Position numbers and translations under genes: made by a program. Below the pieces are notes generated by a model. It ran no database searches. It saw only the letters and a list, made by a program, of their open reading frames with translations, and was not told the origin of the DNA. Shown in pieces: positions 56,455 to 64,000 of a DNA stretch of 64,000 bases (position 1 is its first letter; each line of letters begins with the position of its first letter). Location: NCBI GenBank assembly GCA_025699075.1, contig JAILWG010000007.1, positions 1 through 64,000 on the forward strand, in the 5' to 3' direction. Origin of the DNA: Candidatus Nitrosopumilus sp. (GTDB taxonomy: Archaea > Thermoproteota > Nitrososphaeria > Nitrososphaerales > Nitrosopumilaceae).

Positions 56455-57303
56455 GTGAAGCATGCAAAGGACTATCTGAATAATCCAAGAACTATAAAGA
56501 TTGAATCTACATTATCTGATGTTTTAAAAAAAATAATTGATGAGAAAAAAAGTAGACTATTGGTTACTGAAAATGATAAAATTGTTGGTCTTGTAACTGA
56601 AAAAGATCTGGGGTTTTTCCTATTAACTGATGATACTGAACGAAAATTAGATGAAATACCTTTGTCTGAAATTGTAGTGAAAATAATATCTGTTGATGAA
56701 AATGCTGGATTGGATCAATGTGCTAACATTATGTTGAAAAATGGAATTGGATCCCTTGTAGTCACCTCCCACAATAACATCATTGGAATTCTGACAAAAA
56801 CAGATCTTGTAAGATATTTTACAAAATCTCATCTTGGTGAAAAAATTGTTGGAGAGTACATGTCTCCATACTATGCTTGGATGTATTCTGATTCTCCTCT
56901 TTACAAAGTGGTTCTAAAAATGATTGAACAAAAAATTTCTAGAGTCATATTGAGAAATCATGATGAGGTTCCTGTAGGAATTGTAACGTTTAGAGATTTA
57001 TTCAAACTTGCTCTTGATCTGGGAAGGCATGAGGATGTACTTGATAATACTGATCCTGCAATTTCTGTAATTTTTCCAAGAAAAGGGTTCATTTCTGACT
57101 CTGGATTTGGTGGCAGCACAAAAATTGATGAAATAATGAGCAAGGATATTGTTTCTGTAAATTATGATGATGATTTGGCAAAAACAGGAAAAATGCTACT
57201 TGATAAAAATATCAACGGCGCCGGGGTTTTATCTGCAAATGGTAACATCATTGGAATTATCAGCAAAACTGACATTGTCAAAGCCTTAGCTTTTTTGAAA
57301 TAG
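56455..57303 (+). CDS. Multi-CBS-domain protein
   Basis: Repeated IVGLVTEKDLG / IIGILTKTDLVRYF / PVGIVTFRDLF / IIGIISKTDIVKAL; GTG start. Confidence 0.92.
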   Translation: MKHAKDYLNNPRTIKIESTLSDVLKKIIDEKKSRLLVTENDKIVGLVTEKDLGFFLLTDDTERKLDEIPLSEIVVKIISVDENAGLDQCANIMLKNGIGSLVVTSHNNIIGILTKTDLVRYFTKSHLGEKIVGEYMSPYYAWMYSDSPLYKVVLKMIEQKISRVILRNHDEVPVGIVTFRDLFKLALDLGRHEDVLDNTDPAISVIFPRKGFISDSGFGGSTKIDEIMSKDIVSVNYDDDLAKTGKMLLDKNINGAGVLSANGNIIGIISKTDIVKALAFLK

Positions 57304-57383
57304 CCTTATTTTTCGGAAATTCTAGGCTTGAAATTTCTTAGTTGGTCTGAAACTCTAATAATTTAGTACTCTAAAGAGAATCA

Positions 57384-57743
57384 TTGGATTATGAAAAATT
57401 TTGCTCAGATATTTTAGAAGCAGACTCTAAAATTCGATTTGCAACCGTCTATGATGAATGGGCAGTTCGTGCTGGTGGTGGTATGAGAGAGGGTGTGAAA
57501 AATTTACTTTCTGAGCATGCAGAAAATGAGTTAGTCAATATTTCTATTCTTGATTGGAAAGCCCGAAAAGATATGTCAAAATGGCTTGGAAAAACAAAAT
57601 ACACTTTGGCTGAATATGATAAGGTGAAGCGTTTTTCATTTTATTTAGGGGATGATCATTTACTTTTAGTGAGTACTGAAAAAGATTGCGAGACTAATGC
57701 TGTTGTTGATAAAGTGATCAAACTCTATTACGAAAACCAATGA
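57384..57743 (+). CDS. Hypothetical protein
   Basis: 119-aa ORF; TTG start. Confidence 0.65.
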   Translation: MDYEKFCSDILEADSKIRFATVYDEWAVRAGGGMREGVKNLLSEHAENELVNISILDWKARKDMSKWLGKTKYTLAEYDKVKRFSFYLGDDHLLLVSTEKDCETNAVVDKVIKLYYENQ

Positions 57744-57746
57744 TCA

Positions 57747-58130
57747 TTAATTGATTTTAATTGAATTGCCTGTTGTCTTTTTTGGAATTTTGATTTCCAG
57801 TCTTCCTTTTTGAAATTTAGCTGTTGTTTTTTTACTATCTATAATTTGAGGCAATGTAACTGATTTTTTAAAATATTCAAATTTCGTTATTGTCCCAAAT
57901 TTTTCTTCAGAATATTTTTTATTTAATTTTGCTTCGACATTTACGGTATTTTTATCGAAAGAAACTTTGATATCTTTTTTTCCTACCATGGGAAGATCAA
58001 ACTCTATCATCCAGTGGTTTTCAAATTCTCTTAGACACGACAATGGTGACAATATTTTATTTTCAATATCATCAAACAATGATCCAATTACAGGCGGAAC
58101 AATACTGAATCTAAAATCGTCATCTATCAT
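57747..58130 (-). CDS. Hsp20-like small heat shock protein
   Basis: HWMIEFDLPMVGKKDIKVSFDKNTVNVEAKL...KSVTLPQIIDSKKTTAKFQKGRLEIKIPK. Confidence 0.85.
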   Translation of the reverse strand: MIDDDFRFSIVPPVIGSLFDDIENKILSPLSCLREFENHWMIEFDLPMVGKKDIKVSFDKNTVNVEAKLNKKYSEEKFGTITKFEYFKKSVTLPQIIDSKKTTAKFQKGRLEIKIPKKTTGNSIKIN

Positions 58131-58134
58131 AAAA

Positions 58135-58860
58135 TCACTTGTAAATTTGTGGAGCTCTTGTCTCCGTTCCTTGCTGTTGCTGCTGTAATGTTCTAAGTGT
58201 TTCCTCCATCAATTTTCTATGCTGAATTCTTAGTTTTTCAATTCTATTCTGGATGTCTTGTGTATCTACCTTTATTCCTAAAATTTTTGCAAGTGTGACA
58301 ATGGCTATTATTGCCGCTTCTGGATCTGGGAAAAATGGATGACATTCTGCATACAAAACAAGTGCTGGGATCTTTGTTTTTCTAAATACTGACATTATTG
58401 CAGCATCGGTACCAAAAATAGATCCATCTAAAAATTTTGGAATTTGATTGTTGTACAGTACACTGTCTAGTGTAGAATGTGTTACCAATCCATAAATCTG
58501 TGGGGCATCTTTTTGTTGATTGATTGTCTCCATCCCACTAACCATCATTACTTTTTTGATTGCATTATTTTTACAAAATTCATGAACTGCCAGTGCAAAA
58601 CCTTCTGCTAGATATTGGTTAAATGGAACATCTGAAATTATTATGAAGATATTATTTTTATTGTAAACTCTGATAGGTGCAAGAATTTCGCCCCCCTCTA
58701 CAAATAATGTCAAGGGAAGATCTGGAACTTCAATTTCTCCAATTTGCTTCATTTTTAGATGATGTATGAGGTATGATATGGAAAATGTGCCGACAAGACC
58801 GTTACTGGGAAATCCTATGAGTAATGTATTTTCTGTAGTGTCTACTTCTGCGATCTTCAA
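58135..58860 (-). CDS. PAC2-family (proteasome assembly chaperone-like) protein
   Basis: NTLLIGFPSNGLVGTFSISYLIHHL...ALVLYAECHPFFPDPEAA. Confidence 0.88.
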   Translation of the reverse strand: MKIAEVDTTENTLLIGFPSNGLVGTFSISYLIHHLKMKQIGEIEVPDLPLTLFVEGGEILAPIRVYNKNNIFIIISDVPFNQYLAEGFALAVHEFCKNNAIKKVMMVSGMETINQQKDAPQIYGLVTHSTLDSVLYNNQIPKFLDGSIFGTDAAIMSVFRKTKIPALVLYAECHPFFPDPEAAIIAIVTLAKILGIKVDTQDIQNRIEKLRIQHRKLMEETLRTLQQQQQGTETRAPQIYK

Positions 58861-59017
58861 GTTATTCCTTTCAAAAAGGTCCCAATTAAAATAAAAACCT
58901 AGATTCTCAAAATTGAATATCGTAAACTCTGCGCACCGATGAATTGTATTTTTTTACAAATTTCTCTCAATATTTGTAAAACAATACGCTTAATTTTAGA
59001 ATCATGTAACATACAAT

Positions 59018-59437
59018 ATGATAAATCCTGAATTAATGGACTTGCTTGAAAAAAATGACGTCCTGGATGTTTTGGTGGATTCTGTTACTTATCAGCTGCT
59101 AAAAATCAACAATGTGGAGAAAACACCTGAGGGAAGAGATTGGTATTATGAATTACCTCCCATCGTAAAGGACAAGTTTGACAATTACAAAAATGACTAT
59201 CAAACCCTTTCTGGAGTTCTTGCCTTAGATCATGAACAAATCAAAAATGAGATGAATAAAGGGTATTACTACTGGAGATTACTTCGCTCTGCATGTACTA
59301 CATACAGAAATGATTTGGTAGAATATGATCAACAATTAACCTTGGAGTTTAATTTACCTCTAACAGATGCTATTTCTGATAATTCTGTCTTGAATGAATG
59401 CATTGGTGTTTTAGACAAGCATGTCATTGAAAAGTAG
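59018..59437 (+). CDS. Hypothetical protein
   Basis: 139-aa ORF. Confidence 0.65.
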   Translation: MINPELMDLLEKNDVLDVLVDSVTYQLLKINNVEKTPEGRDWYYELPPIVKDKFDNYKNDYQTLSGVLALDHEQIKNEMNKGYYYWRLLRSACTTYRNDLVEYDQQLTLEFNLPLTDAISDNSVLNECIGVLDKHVIEK

Positions 59438-59501
59438 ACTGTTGTTAGATCTTTATGCAATAATTTTGAATCTTTTTATGAGTAAACAATAAGATATAAT
59501 C

Positions 59502-60029
59502 ATGGAAATAAAATCAGAAAAATCTATCAAAGAATATCTTGAAAAATTACCTGATGACACTATAATCAAATACTATCTTGATGTAGAATATAGTCCGTTT
59601 CCATTTTTAGTGATTGAAGAATATACGAGACGATTCAAGCGTAAAACAAAAGATGAAATTATTAAAGATTTAAAATTACAAACCCGTCTTGCCAAAAAGA
59701 AAACCAGGGAATTGGGTCTGATGGCAAAAAAGCACAAGCTTGTTGATGATGTCACACGAGAGAAATCCGAGGAGATAATAAAACATGCAAAAAAGCGAGG
59801 ATACAAAATAAGCGAACAACTAGCTTCTAAAGGCAGTATTTTGGGTTCTAAATTAAAAACTAAAACAAAATCTGGCATTGTCTCTGGTCTTAAAGCTAGT
59901 AAAAAACTACAAGGCAATTCTGGCAAAGATTTGGATTTGTTAAAAAAACTTGGCGACTTACAAAAGGCAGGAATAATCACCAAGAAAGAATTTGATGAAA
60001 AAAAGAAAAAGATTTTGTCTAAAATTTGA
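59502..60029 (+). CDS. Hypothetical protein with SHOCT-like C-terminus
   Basis: DLLKKLGDLQKAGIITKKEFDEKKKKILSKI. Confidence 0.75.
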   Translation: MEIKSEKSIKEYLEKLPDDTIIKYYLDVEYSPFPFLVIEEYTRRFKRKTKDEIIKDLKLQTRLAKKKTRELGLMAKKHKLVDDVTREKSEEIIKHAKKRGYKISEQLASKGSILGSKLKTKTKSGIVSGLKASKKLQGNSGKDLDLLKKLGDLQKAGIITKKEFDEKKKKILSKI

Positions 60030-60101
60030 TTTCATCACAATTTCTCTTTTTTGTTAAGATTATCTTTTAATACTTCTAGTAAAAAATATCTGCATATTAT
60101 T

Positions 60102-60467
60102 ATGGCCGACAGCAACCCTCCCAGTTCCATCAAACAAGAAATTCTTGATAAAATTGCTGCATTAGTTACTGCTGCATTTGGGCTTGTTGCTGCACTTGCA
60201 TGGAATGATGCTATCAAATTATTGTTCAAAGAACTTTTTGGGACTCAGGATCAGGTAGGGCCAATGATTATTTATGCACTATTCATAACAATTATCGCCG
60301 TTATCTTGACAATAATTGTGGCACGTGCAGCGTCTAAAGCAAAAAATGTTTTACTAAAAACATATTCCTGTCCCTTGTGTGATTTTGAAACTCAAGTTCA
60401 ATCTGAACTAATGGAACATAATGTAAAAGATCATGCTGCAAACAAAGACAAGTTTCTCAGTAAATGA
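60102..60467 (+). CDS. DUF5654-like membrane protein with C-terminal C2H2-like finger
   Basis: ALVTAAFGLVAALAWNDAIK; CPLCDFETQVQSELMEHNVKDH; start chosen at internal ATG. Confidence 0.75.
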   Translation: MADSNPPSSIKQEILDKIAALVTAAFGLVAALAWNDAIKLLFKELFGTQDQVGPMIIYALFITIIAVILTIIVARAASKAKNVLLKTYSCPLCDFETQVQSELMEHNVKDHAANKDKFLSK

Positions 60468-60470
60468 TTT

Positions 60471-60656
60471 TTAAAAAATAGTTGCTTTATCATACAAGAG
60501 CATAATGAGGACTCCTGCAAAAATCACAAATGCTGCCATAAAGTATATCGCCACATGAAGTATTCCTATTTTTTGACTGAAATAATTCCCGACAAATACC
60601 ATTCCTATTCCTGTGGAAATGATGATTATTCCTGCAATTATATTTGATAACTCCAC
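60471..60656 (-). CDS. Small membrane protein
   Basis: 61-aa hydrophobic ORF with two TM segments. Confidence 0.5.
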   Translation of the reverse strand: MELSNIIAGIIIISTGIGMVFVGNYFSQKIGILHVAIYFMAAFVIFAGVLIMLLYDKATIF

Positions 60657-60720
60657 AATTGTCTGAATTTTTTCTTCTATCTAAAAGATCCTTTAAATTC
60701 TGTCTTGACATTGATTTTAT

Positions 60721-61812
60721 TTGATAATGAATCTGACTATGATTTCATTTCTATCTGTCTCGTGCGTTCTTATGTTGTCTGGATTTTTACCTGTTCTTGT
60801 ATTTGCTGATGTTGCATCTGGAAAGCCCTCTTGGGAAACAATGTCTGACAAAGTTTGTGGGGATAAACTATGTTCTGAAATCAAATCCCAAATCCCTTTG
60901 CCTACTGTGAAATCTATTGCCTATTTTCCACCTCCTCTAAAACAAATTTCTGACGGTGTATCTTTTTCTAATGTGACTTGTACTGAAGGAAAAGCGCTAG
61001 TTCTAAAACAGTCAAACGGATTTCCTGCATGTGTAAATTTTTCATCTGTCGAAAAATTGATCATTCGTGGATGGGCAATCCATATTTTGCCTGATTATAT
61101 TGATCAAAATAATAACTCTGAAATCTTTTCTCTTGGAACTTACAAAACCACATCTGAAATGATTACATACTTTGGTGATACTTCTGGCTACTTGGCAAAG
61201 CCTATCCATGATGGAAATTATCCTGGTATTGTTATGATTCATGAGTGGTGGGGATTAAATGACAACATCAAAGATATGGCAGATAAACTTGCATCTCATG
61301 GTTATGTGGTTTTGGCAGTTGATCTTTATGATGGAAAACTTGCAACTACTTCTGATCAAGCAAGACAACTGATTACAACATTTGATTCTGAATATGGAGT
61401 ACAAAACATGAATTCGGCTGTTTCTTTACTGTCTGAAAACTATTCTGTTTCTGGGGTTGGTTCTATTGGTTGGTGTTTTGGTGGAGGCCAATCCTTGAAT
61501 CTTGCACTTGATAATACTGAAATTGATGCTACAATAATTTACTATGGTTCACTTGTAACTGATCCTGAAACATTGTCTGTAATTGATTGGCCTGTTCTTG
61601 GAATATTTGCTGAGTTGGATAAGGGAATTCCCGTTGACACTGTAAATGAATTTGAATCAGCGTTAAATCAAGCAGGTGTTGAAAATCAAATTTACATTTA
61701 TGATGGGGTTGATCATGCATTTGCCAACCCTTCTGGAGAAAGATATGCCCCTGAAGCCTCAAAAGATGCATGGGCTCAAACTCTTTCCTTTTTGAAATCC
61801 GCCCTCAAATAA
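60721..61812 (+). CDS. Secreted dienelactone hydrolase family protein
   Basis: Signal peptide; YPGIVMIHEWWGLNDNIKDMADKLASHGYVVLAVDLYDGK...IGWCFGGGQSLNLAL...YDGVDHAFANPSG. Confidence 0.93.
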   Translation: MIMNLTMISFLSVSCVLMLSGFLPVLVFADVASGKPSWETMSDKVCGDKLCSEIKSQIPLPTVKSIAYFPPPLKQISDGVSFSNVTCTEGKALVLKQSNGFPACVNFSSVEKLIIRGWAIHILPDYIDQNNNSEIFSLGTYKTTSEMITYFGDTSGYLAKPIHDGNYPGIVMIHEWWGLNDNIKDMADKLASHGYVVLAVDLYDGKLATTSDQARQLITTFDSEYGVQNMNSAVSLLSENYSVSGVGSIGWCFGGGQSLNLALDNTEIDATIIYYGSLVTDPETLSVIDWPVLGIFAELDKGIPVDTVNEFESALNQAGVENQIYIYDGVDHAFANPSGERYAPEASKDAWAQTLSFLKSALK

Positions 61813-61863
61813 TTTTAAAGAATTTATCTCCTTTTATGAAGATCTTAAATATTATATTCTCTC

Positions 61864-62268
61864 ATGAAAATAGTGAGTCCTGAAAATTTCAATTCTTCCA
61901 TTCTAGTCCAAGATATCATGACCAGGGCACTAATTACTGTGAATTTTGCTACTACGGCATTACAAGTTGCAAAAATGATGGAACAAGGAGGAATTGGAGC
62001 AATCCTTGTTAAAGATAATGATAACCCTGTGGGGATTGTCACTGACAGAGATTTTGCAACAAAAATAGCTGCAAATAATCTTCCTTTAAACACTGCCGTA
62101 GAAAATATTATGTCATCTCCACTGATAACGATTAATCATAACGAACCTATTTCTGCTGCAGCTGAGAGAATGACTAGTAAAAAAATAAGAAAGTTGGCAG
62201 TAACTGAAAACGGTAAAGTTGTTGGAATAATTACTTCTACAGATTTAGTTACTCAGTTAACAAAATAA
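61864..62268 (+). CDS. CBS-domain pair protein
   Basis: VQDIMTRALITVNF...PVGIVTDRDFATKI...VVGIITSTDLVTQL. Confidence 0.93.
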   Translation: MKIVSPENFNSSILVQDIMTRALITVNFATTALQVAKMMEQGGIGAILVKDNDNPVGIVTDRDFATKIAANNLPLNTAVENIMSSPLITINHNEPISAAAERMTSKKIRKLAVTENGKVVGIITSTDLVTQLTK

Positions 62269-62694
62269 CTAGAATGTTTTTGTTTTTCTAAGAAATATTG
62301 TGACCGCTACCATGTAACAACCTGTTGCAATGATCTCTGAAATCAGAGATGCCAAATATGGCTCTATTTCAATTTCTAGAAAATAGTATAATGTTGGCCA
62401 CCTTATTCCAAGATAAATTATTTCTCCTACTCCAAATGATGAAATCAAAGCTAGTAGTTCTTTCTTGATTAAGTTTGATTTCATGGATTTGTATCGTTCT
62501 ATATTGTCCCAGTAAAATAATGCAGAAAAAATTCCAAAGTAAATAATGTAGCCGATAATTATTGTAATTGTTGTGTTGAGATAATTTTCTTCATTTTCTA
62601 ATAGCTGTGCAGCAACTGCAGATAGAGAAGCTGAAACGATAAAACAAATGAGAAAGTTTCTGTTAATTTGTAATAACTGTGGATTTAATTTCAT
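62269..62694 (-). CDS. Hypothetical membrane protein
   Basis: Four TM-like segments; start chosen at internal ATG (MKLNPQLLQ). Confidence 0.7.
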   Translation of the reverse strand: MKLNPQLLQINRNFLICFIVSASLSAVAAQLLENEENYLNTTITIIIGYIIYFGIFSALFYWDNIERYKSMKSNLIKKELLALISSFGVGEIIYLGIRWPTLYYFLEIEIEPYLASLISEIIATGCYMVAVTIFLRKTKTF

Positions 62695-62742
62695 GATGAT
62701 TCTTTGGTAACTGTTATTTTGAATCATTTCATAAACTAAACT

Positions 62743-63297
62743 ATGAAGAAAAGATGTGAATGGGCAAAGGATGAACCTAATACAACATATCATGATGAAG
62801 AATGGGGAACCCCCCAACACGACGATCAGAAATTGTTTGAATTTCTAATATTAGAGGGAGCACAAGCTGGTTTGTCTTGGACTACTATTCTTAAGAGAAG
62901 AGAAGGATACAGGAAGGCATTTTCTGATTTTGATGCTGCAAAGGTCTCAAAATACACTCAAAAACATGTGAGCAATCTCCTCCGAGATGAATCCATTATA
63001 CGAAATAAACTCAAAATTAATTCTGCCATAAATAACGCAAAACTATTCCTACAAATTCAAAAAGAATTTGGCTCTTTTGATGAATATATTTGGGGATTTG
63101 TTAATTACAAACCAATCAAAAATAAATTCAAAAAGCACTCTGATTTGCCTTCAACTAGTGAAATTTCAGAAAAATTAAGCCAAGATCTAAAAAAGCGTGG
63201 ATTTAACTTTGTTGGACCTACTATCTGTTATGCGCTAATGCAGGCTATAGGAATGGTAAATGATCATACCTCTGAGTGCTTTTTGTATGGAAAATAA
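62743..63297 (+). CDS. tag: DNA-3-methyladenine glycosylase I
   Basis: RCEWAKDEPNTTYHDEEWGTPQHDDQKLFEFLILEGAQAGLSWTTILKRREGYRKAF...GPTICYALMQAIGMVNDHTSECF. Confidence 0.96.
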   Translation: MKKRCEWAKDEPNTTYHDEEWGTPQHDDQKLFEFLILEGAQAGLSWTTILKRREGYRKAFSDFDAAKVSKYTQKHVSNLLRDESIIRNKLKINSAINNAKLFLQIQKEFGSFDEYIWGFVNYKPIKNKFKKHSDLPSTSEISEKLSQDLKKRGFNFVGPTICYALMQAIGMVNDHTSECFLYGK

Positions 63298-63326
63298 TTT
63301 TTAAGGTAGATTAATTCAAGAAAATC

Positions 63327-63692
63327 ATGGCAGAAGGAAAATTTGCAACATCTGTATCTTGCATGGATGGCAGAATTCAAATCCCGTTAAACAAATGGAT
63401 TAAAGAAAATTATTCAGCAGACTATGTAGACACAATTACCGAACCTGGTGTGGACAAAAATATTGTAGATGTTGTCGAATCAATCAAAACCAAAGTTGGA
63501 ATTTCAATTAACGCCCACAAGTCTGAACTTATTGTAGTGTCTGGTCATTATGATTGTGCTGCAAATCCAGTATCTGATGAAGAACATATTTCACAAATCA
63601 AAAATGCAGTTGAAGTAATTTCTTCATGGAACTTGAATGCCAAAGTAATTGGTGTTTGGGTTGATGGATCTTGGAATGTTAATGCTGTCTAG
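63327..63692 (+). CDS. Small beta-carbonic-anhydrase-like protein
   Basis: C-x-D-x-R in VSCMDGRIQ and H-x2-C in VVSGHYDCAANP. Confidence 0.7.
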   Translation: MAEGKFATSVSCMDGRIQIPLNKWIKENYSADYVDTITEPGVDKNIVDVVESIKTKVGISINAHKSELIVVSGHYDCAANPVSDEEHISQIKNAVEVISSWNLNAKVIGVWVDGSWNVNAV

Positions 63693-64000
63693 TTAATTGA
63701 ATTAGGAAAAATTGGAATAGTTATTTCAAATTCATGAATGCTATCTGTCGCAAAAATTCTATATTTTCCACCTGGTATATTTTCTGGAATGGGCCAAGGC
63801 ATATTCAGATGTCCTCTGTCATCTGTTTTGGTTCTTACTGATTCTGCAAAATTTTCTCCTGTAATTGTAATCTCTACATTGTGTAATCTGTGCCAGCCAT
63901 TTCCATCAAATGAAAGATATCTTTTACCGTTGATTTCTTCTGGAATGATTGTAATTGATACATCAAAATCCTCCAAGGTTTTTGAGGGTGTTATTCCTTC
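63689..64000 (-). CDS. C-terminal part of a hypothetical protein, truncated at window edge
   Basis: Open frame continues to the window end (..EGITPSKTLEDFDVSITIIPEEINGKRYLSFDGNGWHRLHNVEITITGENF..). Confidence 0.65.
   Translation of the reverse strand, partial: EGITPSKTLEDFDVSITIIPEEINGKRYLSFDGNGWHRLHNVEITITGENFAESVRTKTDDRGHLNMPWPIPENIPGGKYRIFATDSIHEFEITIPIFPNSIN

Overview
The window is from an AT-rich archaeal chromosome. Gene content points to an ammonia-oxidising thaumarchaeote, Nitrosopumilus-like (inference: archaeal TFB, Gar1, SRP19, eIF1A/eIF5A, S8e/S24e/S27ae, ScpAB, a CspA-type cold shock protein, a siroheme/heme block and archaeal aro genes). Most of it is densely packed housekeeping genes: hemB-hemA-precorrin-2 dehydrogenase plus a fused AhbA/AhbB-like protein, a translation/SRP/RNA-modification block, thiDN/thiC, a long minus-strand chorismate/aromatic amino acid cluster, and mqnC-like plus ubiD-like genes. 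I identified three tRNAs by hand: Leu-CAA with an apparent 16-nt intron, Tyr-GUA with an apparent 50-nt intron, and Arg-GCG. No rRNA or CRISPR array was seen. The most interesting non-obvious signals are: (1) a GC-rich three-way-junction RNA candidate on the + strand at 41306-41389, inside the minus-strand aro cluster, whose G:U pairs are valid only on the + strand; (2) a box C/D sRNA candidate at 24374-24439 whose D guide matches the anticodon loop of tRNA-Met(CAU), placing C34 at the N+5 position; (3) a 514-bp nearly identical duplication between two lineage-restricted-looking coiled-coil/YRAKVTGY/LPKGF proteins; (4) a perfect 26-bp palindrome just upstream of a TrmB-like regulator; (5) several tiny Cys-rich zinc-finger-like ORFs below the ORF-track cutoff; (6) a eukaryote-GNA1-like acetyltransferase next to a sugar nucleotidyltransferase; (7) a minimal beta-carbonic-anhydrase-like protein; (8) a decayed integrase close to the intron-containing tRNA-Leu. 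All assignments come from reading the sequence; no database search was run.
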